This document shows, one piece after another, positions 32,335 through 40,503 of a DNA stretch of 64,000 nt. Positions within the stretch are counted from its first letter, which is position 1. Each line of letters begins with the position of its first letter. A program made the translations under genes and the position numbers. This DNA comes from Oscillospiraceae bacterium (GTDB lineage Bacteria; Bacillota; Clostridia; Oscillospirales; Ruminococcaceae). Location: NCBI GenBank assembly GCA_025757985.1, contig CP107210.1:1364001-1428000 (forward strand), given 5' to 3'. The notes under the pieces were generated by a model. The model had not been told where the DNA came from, did no database searches, and saw only the letters and a list, made by a program, of their open reading frames with translations.

Positions 32335-33540
32335 TCAGGCGCGCTCCGTCACAAGCTTGAACCCGGCTTCGGTCAGCTTCTGCTTGATCGTTTCGATCTG
32401 GGCGGCATCGCGGGTCTCAAGGCCGAGCTTCAGGAAGCAGCTTGTGATGGCCATGTTTGCATCGCTGCGGTCATGGTGGACGCTCACGACATTGGCTCCG
32501 CAGCCCGAGACGATGTCGCTGACCAGACTCAGCTGGCCGGGCTTGTCCTCGAGCGCGATCATCAGGTTTGTCTTGCGGCCGCTCATGACCAGACCGCGCG
32601 TGATGACACGGGAGAGGATGTTTACATCAATGTTGCCGCCTGAGATCAGGCAGACGGTCTTTTTGCCCGCCAGCGGCAGCTTGCCGAAAAGCGCGGCTGC
32701 CACCGGTGTGGCACCGGCTCCCTCGGCCACCAGCTTCTGGTTCTCCATCAGGGCCAGGATGGCGGCGGCGATCTCGTCCTCGCTTACGGTGACGATGTCG
32801 TCCACATACTGGCTCACCATCTCAAAGGTCGTTTCGCCGGGCGTCTTGACTGCAATGCCGTCTGCAAAGGTCACGGCGCTGTCCAGTGTCTCGTACTTGT
32901 GGTCGTGGAAGGCATGCTCCATGCTGGGGGCACCGGCAGCCTGCACGCCGTAGACCTTTACCTCGGGGCGCAGGCTCTTGATGGCAAACGCTACGCCGGA
33001 GATCAGGCCGCCGCCGCCGATAGGCACGATGACCGCGTCTACATCGGGCAGCTGGTCGAGGATCTCAAGGCCGATGGTCCCCTGCCCTGCAATGACGAGC
33101 TCGTCATCGTAGGGGTGGATGAAGGTCATGCCGGTCTGCTCCTGCAGCTCCACTGCGCGGTCGTGGGCATCATCGTAGGTGCCCTTGACCAGCTCGACCT
33201 CCGCGCCGAGGCGCTTGGTGCTCTCTACCTTCATAATAGGGGCGCCGTCCGGCATGCAGACCACGCTTTTAATACCCATGCGGGTGGCGGCCAGCGCCAC
33301 GCCCTGTGCGTGGTTGCCGGCCGAGCAGGCGATGACGCCCTTGGCACGCTCCTCCTCGCTGAGCTGGCTGATCTTGTAGTAAGCGCCGCGCACCTTGAAG
33401 CTGCCCGTGACCTGCAGGTTCTCGGTCTTTAAATAAAGGTCCGTGCCGGGGCACAGCCGGGGTGCTGCGATCAGATCGGTTTTGCGGGCGACCTGTTTTA
33501 GAATAAATTTTGCGTGGTAGATCTTATCCAATGTAAGCAT
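32335..33540 (-). CDS. ilvA: Threonine ammonia-lyase with C-terminal ACT domain
   Basis: 401 residues. PLP Lys in GSFKVRGAYYKI, the Gly-rich loop GGGGLISG, GNHAQGVA, then a short ACT-like domain from about 325 (KTNLMIALEDKPGQLSLVSDIVSGCG). The single ACT domain and 401-residue length are those of the TdcB-like 'catabolic' form that often serves as the biosynthetic enzyme in Clostridia. It makes 2-ketobutyrate for the IlvB pathway. Separate promoter and leader with hairpins lie upstream. Confidence 0.95.
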   Translation of the reverse strand: MLTLDKIYHAKFILKQVARKTDLIAAPRLCPGTDLYLKTENLQVTGSFKVRGAYYKISQLSEEERAKGVIACSAGNHAQGVALAATRMGIKSVVCMPDGAPIMKVESTKRLGAEVELVKGTYDDAHDRAVELQEQTGMTFIHPYDDELVIAGQGTIGLEILDQLPDVDAVIVPIGGGGLISGVAFAIKSLRPEVKVYGVQAAGAPSMEHAFHDHKYETLDSAVTFADGIAVKTPGETTFEMVSQYVDDIVTVSEDEIAAAILALMENQKLVAEGAGATPVAAALFGKLPLAGKKTVCLISGGNIDVNILSRVITRGLVMSGRKTNLMIALEDKPGQLSLVSDIVSGCGANVVSVHHDRSDANMAITSCFLKLGLETRDAAQIETIKQKLTEAGFKLVTERA

Positions 33541-33570
33541 GGGGCTGCTCCTTCGTTTTTGACAATAGAT

Positions 33571-33662
33571 CGGCCCGACCCGGTGCTTCCGGGTCGGGCC
33601 GGGCCGCTTCTTCGCGGCCGTGACACTGACATGAGTATACTTGAAAGCTGCTAATTTGTAAA
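33571..33662 (-). promoter_or_regulatory. Promoter and hairpin leader of ilvA
   Basis: On the minus strand TTTACA (33662-33657), 17-bp spacer, TATACT (33639-33634). The leader then forms GGCCGC..GCGGCC (about 33619-33602) and a very strong 13-bp hairpin (CGGCCCGACCCGG at 33571-33583 with 33589-33601) before the gene. The hairpins lack a clear T-run, so control may be by stability or translation rather than termination. No T-box core is seen. Confidence 0.65.
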
Positions 33663-33684
33663 GTGAAAATTATTCATCAATAAA

Positions 33685-33755
33685 TTGCACAAAAACAAAA
33701 CACAATAATTGTGCAATACTGCCACTATGTTACCGGCGCGGAATGCTGTATAATA
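33685..33755 (+). promoter_or_regulatory. Operator-like inverted repeat and -10 of kduI
   Basis: TTGCACAA (33685-33692) and TTGTGCAA (33709-33716) are a perfect 8-bp inverted repeat 16 bp apart. TATAAT at about 33750-33755 is a good -10; the -35 is weak, as expected for an activated or repressed promoter. The same 8-mers occur upstream of uxaC. Confidence 0.6.
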
Positions 33756-33818
33756 AGGGTAACAATAGCAAAATATGTTTGCTCACAAACACACACCTGT
33801 CAAGGAGGCAGTCGCTGT

Positions 33819-34664
33819 ATGGATATTCGCTATTCCTGCAACCAGCGCGATTTCAAGCGCTATACAACGGAGGAGACCCGCAAGGAGATGCTGATCACCG
33901 GCCTGTACAAGGCCGATGAGGTCGTGGCCGTCTACAGCCATGTGGACCGCATGGTCACGCTGGGCTGCATGCCGGTGCATGAGGAAGTGCCCATCGACAA
34001 AGGCATCGATGTCTGGGCCAATTTCGGCACCCATTATTTCCTCGAGCGCCGCGAGATCGGCATCTTCAACATCGGTGACGGTGCCGGTACGGTCACGGCT
34101 GACGGCAAAGAGTATCACCTGAACTACAAGGACTGCCTGTACATCACAAAGGGCAACGAGAAGGTCTCCTTCAAGAGTGACGACCCGGCGCATCCCGCTA
34201 AATTCTACATGGTATCGGCCCCGGCCCACTGCAGCTATGAGAATAAGCTCATCACCATCGAGCAGGCTGCCAAGCGTCCCCTCGGCTCTGTGGAGACCTG
34301 CAACAAGCGCACCATCAATCAGTTTATCCACCCCAGCGTCCTCAAGACCTGCCAGCTGTCGATGGGCATGACCGCTCTGGAGCCGGGCAGCAACTGGAAC
34401 ACCATGCCCAGCCATACCCATGAGCGCCGCATGGAGATCTACACCTACTTTGAGGTTCCCGAGGGGCAGGCGGTTTTCCACATGTGCGGTGAGCCTACTG
34501 AGACCCGCCACATTGTCATGCATAACTATGACGCTGTCATCAGCCCCTCCTGGAGCATCCACAGCGGCGTAGGTACATCGAATTACACCTTTATCTGGGC
34601 CATGGGCGGCGAGAACATGGAGTTCGATGATATGGATAATATCGCCACGACTGATTTGCGCTGA
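33819..34664 (+). CDS. kduI: 5-keto-4-deoxyuronate isomerase
   Basis: 281 residues from ATG 33819 (AAGGAGG upstream). The cupin fold with the zinc ligands of the NTMPSHTHERRMEIYTYFEVPE motif and GTHYFLERREIGIFNIG identifies KduI. It converts 4-deoxy-L-threo-5-hexosulose uronate to 3-deoxy-D-glycero-2,5-hexodiulosonate in the breakdown of unsaturated uronates from pectin or glycosaminoglycans. First gene of a hexuronate cluster; kduD follows. Confidence 0.96.
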   Translation: MDIRYSCNQRDFKRYTTEETRKEMLITGLYKADEVVAVYSHVDRMVTLGCMPVHEEVPIDKGIDVWANFGTHYFLERREIGIFNIGDGAGTVTADGKEYHLNYKDCLYITKGNEKVSFKSDDPAHPAKFYMVSAPAHCSYENKLITIEQAAKRPLGSVETCNKRTINQFIHPSVLKTCQLSMGMTALEPGSNWNTMPSHTHERRMEIYTYFEVPEGQAVFHMCGEPTETRHIVMHNYDAVISPSWSIHSGVGTSNYTFIWAMGGENMEFDDMDNIATTDLR

Positions 34665-34675
34665 CCGCAAGAAAC

Positions 34676-34701
34676 GCACATATTTTGCGCCGGCTTGCGC
34701 A
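34676..34701 (+). promoter_or_regulatory. Operator-like motifs upstream of kduD
   Basis: A 15-mer GCACATATTTTGCGC (34676-34690) is identical to one upstream of uxaC (40273-40287). The palindrome CTTGCGCAAG (34693-34702) is a variant of TTGCACAA / TTGTGCAA. Confidence 0.55.
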
Positions 34702-34791
34702 AGATATGCGCAACCATTTACTTTAATTCTTGCGCCCCAGTGATGGGCGCTGGAATATATGACTGTTACAAACTTTAGGAGGTTTTGCATC

Positions 34792-35601
34792 ATGTCTGTT
34801 TGCACCCCGAAATCCTTTGACCTGACCGGCAAGGTCGCCCTGATTACCGGCGCATCCTACGGCATCGGCTTTGCCATTGCCACCGCTATGGCCAACTGCG
34901 GCGCCACCATCGTTTTCAACGACATCAAGCAGGAGCTGGTCGATAAGGGTCTGGCTGCCTACAAGGAGGCCGGTATCGAGGCCCACGGCTATGTCTGCGA
35001 TGTCACCAACGAGGATGCTGTCAATGAGATGGTCAAGAAGATCACTGCCGACGTCGGCCACATCAATGTGCTGGTCAACAACGCCGGCATCATCAAGCGC
35101 ATCCCGATGATCGAGATGACCGCTGCCCAGTTCCGTCAGGTCATTGATGTTGACCTGAACGCTCCCTTCATTGTTGCCAAGGCTGTCATTCCCGATATGA
35201 TCGAGCAGGGCGGCGGCAAGATCATCAACATCTGCTCCATGATGAGCGAGCTGGGCCGCGAGACTGTCTCCGCCTACGCTGCTGCCAAGGGCGGTCTGAA
35301 GATGCTGACCAAGAACATTGCCTCCGAGTACGGCAAGTACAACATCCAGTGCAACGGCATCGGACCCGGCTACATCGCCACCCCGCAGACCGCGCCCCTG
35401 CGCGAGATCCAGCCCGATGGCTCTCGTCATCCGTTCGACCAGTTCATCGTTGCCAAGACCCCCGCTGAGCGCTGGGGCAAGGCCGAGGATCTGGGCGGCC
35501 CCGCTGTGTTCCTCGCTTCCGAGGCTTCCGACTTCGTCAACGGCCTGATTCTTTATGTTGACGGCGGCATCCTCGCCTACATCGGCAAGCAGCCGGGCTG
35601 A
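34792..35601 (+). CDS. kduD: 2-dehydro-3-deoxy-D-gluconate 5-dehydrogenase / gluconate 5-dehydrogenase (SDR)
   Basis: 269 residues from ATG 34792 (AGGAGG upstream). Classical SDR: TGASYGIG (nucleotide loop), NNAG, catalytic Ser in NICSMM, YAAAK (Tyr-x3-Lys), and a C-terminal VDGGILAYIGKQPG. The context after kduI favours KduD, which reduces DKII to KDG with NAD(P)H; a gluconate 5-dehydrogenase is the alternative in this subfamily. A terminator follows. Confidence 0.88.
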   Translation: MSVCTPKSFDLTGKVALITGASYGIGFAIATAMANCGATIVFNDIKQELVDKGLAAYKEAGIEAHGYVCDVTNEDAVNEMVKKITADVGHINVLVNNAGIIKRIPMIEMTAAQFRQVIDVDLNAPFIVAKAVIPDMIEQGGGKIINICSMMSELGRETVSAYAAAKGGLKMLTKNIASEYGKYNIQCNGIGPGYIATPQTAPLREIQPDGSRHPFDQFIVAKTPAERWGKAEDLGGPAVFLASEASDFVNGLILYVDGGILAYIGKQPG

Positions 35602-35650
35602 TTTACTTTCTTCGAGAAGAAAGTAAACAAAGAAGCTTTCAAACAATAAA

Positions 35651-35690
35651 AAGGACATCCGCTCGTAATTGGCGGATGTCCTTTTTTATT
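35651..35690 (+). terminator. Terminator after kduD
   Basis: AAGGACATCCGC (35651-35662) pairs with GCGGATGTCCTT (35672-35683); T6 follows. Confidence 0.9.
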
Positions 35691-35698
35691 GGCATCGT

Positions 35699-35848
35699 TG
35701 TAGGGGCCGGGCATGCCCGGCCCGCAACTGTACGGCAAAAGCGCTTTTACGGTAAGGCTGCGGGCCGCACATGTGCGGCCCCTACCTCGCAACGCTTGTA
35801 GGGGCGGCGTCCTCAATGCACCGCGGGAGGGATGAATCCCTCCCCTAC
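35699..35848. repeat. Cluster of family-A units
   Basis: Units with cores GGGCATGCCC, ACATGTG, and the GTCCTC/GAGGGAT-type core, ending TCCCTCCCCTAC. They lie between kduD's terminator and the convergent epimerase. Confidence 0.8.
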
Positions 35849-35852
35849 TGCC

Positions 35853-36725
35853 TTACCCGATGGTCACGCTCCACTTGAACTCCTTGCTCTCGCCGGGGTT
35901 CAGCTCGATGTGATGGCCTGCCTCATTGACGGAGTTTGCCCAGCCGTTCCACGGCTCCATGCAGACGAAGCTTTCGGCGTCCTGCTGCCAGAGCACGCCG
36001 TTGGAGAAGACGCTCTCGTCAAAGCTGACCGTGACCTTGTGGCCGTTGCCGGCATCGGTCAGCTGCATCGGGCTCTTGACGCCGGTCAGCAGGCGGATGG
36101 AGTCAGCGCTGCCCTCCTTGCGGGTCAGTGTGATCGTCTCGGGCGCGGCGGGCTGCTCGCCCTTGGCGCTCTCGCTGCAGGTGGCGGCGTCAATGGCAAA
36201 GGAGACATTGTCGAGCTTGGTCACGCCGAAGTAAGGGTGGAAACCAACGCTGAACGGCAGCGCCTTGTCACCGGTGTTGGCAACGGTCAGCGCCAGCGTG
36301 GCAGTGCTGCCGCAAAGGGTATAGCGCATCGTCAGCGCAAAGTCGAACGGGTAGACGAACTTAGTCAGGCCGTTGGGCGTCAGAGTCAGCTCAATGGCAG
36401 AATCGTCGGCAGTCTTGACCTGCCAGGGAAGCAGGTCGGCCAGACCGTGGACCTCGATGGGATAGGCTGCGCCGCCGAAGTGATGTACGCCGTCATCGGG
36501 CTTGCCGCAGTTGGGAAACAGAATGGGGATGCCGCAGCGGGGGCGATCAGTGGATTCAAAATTCTTGTCGCGCAGCCAGAGGTATTCCTCGCCGTTTTTG
36601 GTGAAGGAGGTGGCCATGCCGCCCTTTTCGGGGGTGACGGTAAAGGCGTACTCTCCATCGGTCAGGGTCAGGGTCTTGTAGGAAGCACCGTATTTTTCAT
36701 AGGTGCCGGTAGTCAGAGTAGACAT
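35853..36725 (-). CDS. Aldose 1-epimerase family protein
   Basis: 290 residues from ATG 36725 (AAAGGAG ten bases upstream). The beta-sandwich galactose-mutarotase-like fold is shown by FTVTPEKGGMATSF, GIPILFPNCGKPDDG, SVGFHPYFGV (catalytic His region) and EPWNGWANSVNE (catalytic Glu region). It interconverts alpha and beta anomers of hexoses or hexuronates. Position among uronate genes suggests a uronate or glycosyl sugar substrate, but this is inference. Confidence 0.85.
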   Translation of the reverse strand: MSTLTTGTYEKYGASYKTLTLTDGEYAFTVTPEKGGMATSFTKNGEEYLWLRDKNFESTDRPRCGIPILFPNCGKPDDGVHHFGGAAYPIEVHGLADLLPWQVKTADDSAIELTLTPNGLTKFVYPFDFALTMRYTLCGSTATLALTVANTGDKALPFSVGFHPYFGVTKLDNVSFAIDAATCSESAKGEQPAAPETITLTRKEGSADSIRLLTGVKSPMQLTDAGNGHKVTVSFDESVFSNGVLWQQDAESFVCMEPWNGWANSVNEAGHHIELNPGESKEFKWSVTIG

Positions 36726-36749
36726 GATAAGGCTCTCCTTTGTATGCAC

Positions 36750-36835
36750 GTAGGGGCCGCACATGTGCGGCCCGCAACTTTGTGGAAAGCACCCGATTGC
36801 GGGTAAGTTGCGGGCCGGGCATGCCCGGCCCCTAC
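36750..36835. repeat. Family-A palindromic repeat pair
   Basis: GTAGGGGCCGCACATGTGCG + GCCC (36750-36773) and GGCCGGGCATGCCCGGCCCC + TAC (36813-36835), arms shared, cores different. Confidence 0.8.
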
Positions 36836-36878
36836 AGCGTAGTGGTTTTTTTCGTGTTTAATTATACCACAAACAGGC

Positions 36879-38363
36879 TTACAATACAACGCCGTCCTTG
36901 AAAATCGAGATCTCGCGGAAGCCTTTCTTCTCGGCACAGGTCTGCTTGCCGGAGGCAACATCCAGCACCAGCCGGTACAGGTCGGCGCCGGCCTCGTCCA
37001 GCGTGCGCTCACCATCCGCGACCACACCGGCGTTGAAGTCAATCCATGTCTTTTTCCTGCCAGCCAGCTGGCTGTTGGTGGCAATCTTCAGCGTCGGGGC
37101 CGGCGCGCCGAACGGCGTGCCGCGGCCGGTGCTGAACAGTACCATGTGGGCACCGGCTGCCGTCAGCGCGGTGGCACTGACCAGATCGTTGCCGGGGCCG
37201 TACAGCATGTTCAGGCCCTTGGTGGTGACAGGCTCGCCGTAGTCGATGACATCCATGATCGGCGCAGAGCCGCCCTTCTGCACACAGCCGCAGGATTTAT
37301 CCTCCAGTGTGGTGATGCCGCCCTGCTTGTTGCCCGGGCTGGGGTTGTCGTAGACGACCTCATTGTGGCTGATGAAATATTCCTTGAAGCCGTTGATCAT
37401 CTTGACGGCCTTCTCAAACACCTGCTCATTCTGGCAGCGGTCCATCAGGAAGCCCTCGGCGCCGAACATCTCGGGGACCTCGGTCAGCACGGTGGAGCCG
37501 CCGCGGGCGCACAGCATATCGCTGAAGCGGCCGATGGTCGGGTTGGCGGTGATGCCGGACAGGCCGTCCGAGCCGCCGCACTTCATGCCGATGACCAGCT
37601 CGCTTGCGGGAATCGCCTCGCGCTGGAACTGCCCGGCGTAGGCGGCCAGCTCCTTCAAAATCTCGCGGCCTGCCACCAGCTCATCCTCGACATCCTGACA
37701 GGTCAGGAACTTGACGCGGTCGTGGTCGTACTCACCCAGCTCAGCCAGGAACTGGTCATGGGTCAGGTTCTCGCAGCCCAGAGACAGCACCAGCACGGCA
37801 CCGGCGTTGGGGTGGCGGGTCAGCGCGGCCAGCAGCTTGCGGGTCTGCGCGTGGTCATGGCCGGTCTGGGAGCAGCCGAACGGATGGGTAAAGGTGTACA
37901 GGCCGTCAATGCTGCCGGTGACGAGATCCTGATTGTTGCGCACAAGCGCCTTGGCGCAGTCATTGACGCAGCCGACCGTGGGGATGATCCAGATCTCGTT
38001 GCGGATGGCGGCGCGGCCGTCCTTGCGGCGGTAGCCCATAAAGGTCTCGGCGGGGGCGGGGGTCAGCGGGTGGACATCGGGATGGTAGCTGTACTCGATC
38101 TCACCGGAAAGATTCGTCTTGATGTTGTGGGTGTGCATCCAGGTGCCGGGCACGGCGTCTGCCGTGGCATGGCCGATGGGGAAACCGTACTTGATGACAT
38201 TCTCCCCCGCCTTGATGGCGGCAATGGCCATCTTGTGGCCCTGAGGAATATCCTCAACAGCGGTGACGGTGGTGTTGTCAACGGGAACAGCGGTGCCCTT
38301 GGCGATGGGGTGCAGGGCAACGACTACATTATCGGCGGGATTGATCTTAATGGCAATGGGCAT
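36879..38363 (-). CDS. uxaA: Altronate dehydratase
   Basis: 494 residues from ATG 38363 (AAGGAGG seven bases upstream). The N-terminal SAF-type domain (1-90) is followed by the large UxaA domain: IPTVGCVNDCAKALVRNN, SLGCENLTHDQFLAELG, GMKCGGSDGLSGITANP, CGCVQKGG with metal-binding cysteines, and FSTGRGTPFG. It dehydrates D-altronate to 2-keto-3-deoxygluconate. Downstream of uxaB with a hairpin between them, so probably the same transcript. Confidence 0.96.
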   Translation of the reverse strand: MPIAIKINPADNVVVALHPIAKGTAVPVDNTTVTAVEDIPQGHKMAIAAIKAGENVIKYGFPIGHATADAVPGTWMHTHNIKTNLSGEIEYSYHPDVHPLTPAPAETFMGYRRKDGRAAIRNEIWIIPTVGCVNDCAKALVRNNQDLVTGSIDGLYTFTHPFGCSQTGHDHAQTRKLLAALTRHPNAGAVLVLSLGCENLTHDQFLAELGEYDHDRVKFLTCQDVEDELVAGREILKELAAYAGQFQREAIPASELVIGMKCGGSDGLSGITANPTIGRFSDMLCARGGSTVLTEVPEMFGAEGFLMDRCQNEQVFEKAVKMINGFKEYFISHNEVVYDNPSPGNKQGGITTLEDKSCGCVQKGGSAPIMDVIDYGEPVTTKGLNMLYGPGNDLVSATALTAAGAHMVLFSTGRGTPFGAPAPTLKIATNSQLAGRKKTWIDFNAGVVADGERTLDEAGADLYRLVLDVASGKQTCAEKKGFREISIFKDGVVL

Positions 38364-38391
38364 AAGATGCCTCCTTACTAATAATAAAAGT

Positions 38392-38417
38392 GGGGCCGGA
38401 GGGCATCCTCCGGCCCC
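38392..38417 (-). terminator. Hairpin between uxaB and uxaA
   Basis: GGGGCCGGAGG (38392-38402) pairs with CCTCCGGCCCC (38407-38417). On the minus strand the arms are followed by ACTTTTATTATT, so it may terminate part of the uxaB transcript. Confidence 0.55.
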
Positions 38418-38431
38418 AATGGGGTACGTTT

Positions 38432-38643
38432 TAAGCCTTCCCCCCTTGGGGGAAGGTGGCCGCGCGGCGCGCGGTCGGATGAGGGGCGGCGTTACGGCGG
38501 CAACCCGTTTGCGGGCAGCAATAGCGAACGCGCCCCTCATCAGTCACCTTCGGTGACAGCTTCAGTCTACGCGCTAAGAGCCGCCTTCGGCGGTTGCGCT
38601 CCGACACGCGCCTGCGGGCGCAGTCCCTCGGGGAGAAGCCTTT
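38432..38643. repeat. Longest family-B composite repeat
   Basis: 212 bp with AAGCCTTCCCCCCTTGGGGG, AAGGTGGCCGCGCGGCGCGC, GGTCGGATGAGGGGCGGCG, CCCCTCATCAGTCACC, TTCGGTGACAGCTTC, GCCGCCTTCGGCGG and GCGCCTGCGGGCGC, ending GGGAGAAGCCTTTA. It contains many hairpins and lies between uxaB and uxaA. Confidence 0.8.
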
Positions 38644-38649
38644 ATGGGC

Positions 38650-40149
38650 TTACAGGCAGCTCTTGTAAGCAGCCAGCGCGCCGTTCTCGCGGATGTTGGT
38701 CAGATTCTTGACGGTGGCCTCCTCAAAGCCGGGAACCTTGGTCAGATCCTGACCCCACATCTGCTCGTTGGTCATGACGGCATGGACCAGCGCGGGGATG
38801 CTGTCGTTCTTGTGCGCATTGTAGAACTCGAGGACCCAGCGGTCATCGGAGACAGTGTACTCGTTGCCCTTGGCACGCTTGCAGACCAGACCCTTGTCGG
38901 TCAACTCCTGCACATCATTGCTGTAGAAGGCAATGTATGCGGCAAAGCTCATGGTCAGGCAGGTGGGCAGCTTGCCGTTCTTCTCGACATACTCAAGGAA
39001 GGAGGGCATGTTGCGGGCGCGCCATTTGGAGGTGGAGTTCAGAGAGATGCTCATCAGCTCATGGTTGACGAACGGGTTGTTGAAGCGATCCTCCACGGCG
39101 GCGGCAAACTTCTTGCAATCGTCCTGATCCAGCGGCAGGATGGGCACGACCTCCTGCAGCAGCATCTTGTTCATGTAGCCCAGAACGGTCTCGTCATGCA
39201 TGCAGTCGCGCACGATGTCGAAGCCGGCGAGGTAGGCACCCAGCACAAAGCCGGTGTGGGCGCCGTTCAGGATGCGGACCTTGCGCTTCTTGTACGGGCT
39301 CATGTCGGGGGTGACAAAGACATGGCTCTCGAGACCGGCCTTGCGGAAGGGCAGCACGTCGTTCAGCTTGGTGTCGCCCTCGATGACCCAGACGCCAAAG
39401 ACCTCGCCGACATCAAGCAGCGGGTCAGCGTAGCCGTGCTTTTCCTCCAGCTCGGCAACCTCCTTCGGGTCGCGGATGCGGCCGGGGACGATGCGGTCGA
39501 CCAGAGAGCCGCAGAAGGTGCAGTCCTCGTTGACATACTTCTTGAAGCCGTCCTCAAGGCCCCACTGCTCGATGTACTGGTTGACGCACTTGAGCAGCTC
39601 CTTGCCGTTGTTGTCGATCAGCTCGCAGGCGAGCATGATGATGCCCTTCTTGCCGGCCTTATAGCGGTGATACAGCACCTGAGTCAGCTTGCCGGGGAAG
39701 CTGGATGCAGGAACATCCTCCAGCTTGCAGGCGGGGTCGTAGACGATGCCGGCCTCGGTGGTGTTGGAAACGATGATCTCAAGATCGTCGCTGGCGGCAA
39801 CCTCCATCATCTGACGGAAGCCCTCCTCCTCATACGGGTTCAGGCAGCGGGAAACACTGGAAATGACGCGCTTGTCATCGACCTTCTGGCCGTTTTCGCT
39901 GCCGCGCAGGTAGAGGGTGTACAGACCCTCCTGCTCGTTGATCATCTTGGCCAGACCCGGGGCGATGGGCTGAACCAGAACGCACTTGCCGTTCCAGTCA
40001 GCCTTCTCGTTGGCAAGGTCGAACCAATAGTCAACAAATGCGCGGAGGAAGTTGCCTTCGCCGAACTGCAGGACCTTTTCGGGGGCGTTTTTCAGAATGT
40101 AGCCGTTATAGCCGGATTTCGCAAGAACATCATAATTCAAGGTTTCCAT
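38650..40149 (-). CDS. uxaB: Tagaturonate reductase (mannitol dehydrogenase family)
   Basis: 499 residues from ATG 40149 (AAGGAGA upstream). Long-chain polyol dehydrogenase pattern: VLQFGEGNFLRAFVDYWFD (N-terminal nucleotide-binding loop), CFLNPYEE-like CLNPYEEEGF, LACELIDNNG, RILNGAHTGFVLGAY and HDETVLGYM. It reduces D-tagaturonate to D-altronate with NADH. Divergent from uxaC with a shared regulatory region; uxaA is downstream. Confidence 0.94.
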   Translation of the reverse strand: METLNYDVLAKSGYNGYILKNAPEKVLQFGEGNFLRAFVDYWFDLANEKADWNGKCVLVQPIAPGLAKMINEQEGLYTLYLRGSENGQKVDDKRVISSVSRCLNPYEEEGFRQMMEVAASDDLEIIVSNTTEAGIVYDPACKLEDVPASSFPGKLTQVLYHRYKAGKKGIIMLACELIDNNGKELLKCVNQYIEQWGLEDGFKKYVNEDCTFCGSLVDRIVPGRIRDPKEVAELEEKHGYADPLLDVGEVFGVWVIEGDTKLNDVLPFRKAGLESHVFVTPDMSPYKKRKVRILNGAHTGFVLGAYLAGFDIVRDCMHDETVLGYMNKMLLQEVVPILPLDQDDCKKFAAAVEDRFNNPFVNHELMSISLNSTSKWRARNMPSFLEYVEKNGKLPTCLTMSFAAYIAFYSNDVQELTDKGLVCKRAKGNEYTVSDDRWVLEFYNAHKNDSIPALVHAVMTNEQMWGQDLTKVPGFEEATVKNLTNIRENGALAAYKSCL

Positions 40150-40503
40150 AGACGCTTTCTCCTTATAATCATAAACCATTCTGGTACTGCGGCATGGGTG
40201 CTGCGGTACGCCTTGTTACCTAACATTGTATTTTCTTTGCCCGATTTCGTCAAGATGCAATAAAAAAACAGCGCACATATTTTGCGCTGTTTTTTGCTTT
40301 CCACAAGTTGCACAACATTGTTTATAGTTTTTTAGCTATAATTTAGGGTATCAAGCAATTTTTGCAACTTGTGCAAGCAGTTTTTGTTATGTATAATAGT
40401 AACAGAGTATGCCGTTTTGGGGCATTTGAGATGCGCAAGGTTTGTGCTATCGGGCCTCGGCGGCTGCATCCGATTATATCCATTACAAAAGGAGCGTCTA
40501 TAC
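40150..40503. other. Divergent regulatory region between uxaB and uxaC (354 bp)
   Basis: Contains the terminator-like hairpin AAACAGCGCA / TGCGCTGTTT (40266-40292), the repeated 15-mer (40273-40287), TTGCACAA (40308-40315), TTGTGCAA (40369-40376), and AT-rich stretches with a possible -10 (TATAAT at 40391-40396, TGTATAATAG) for uxaC. Nothing else recognised. Confidence 0.6.
40267..40376 (+). promoter_or_regulatory. Operator-like motifs upstream of uxaC
   Basis: TTGCACAA (40308-40315) and TTGTGCAA (40369-40376) are the same 8-mers as before kduI; the 15-mer GCACATATTTTGCGC (40273-40287) is the same as before kduD. They suggest one regulator controls the hexuronate genes. No matching regulator gene is in the window. 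Confidence 0.55.

Noticed and set aside
33571..33620. Transcription terminator in the ilvA leader
   Set aside because: The hairpin is strong but no adequate T-run follows on the minus strand.
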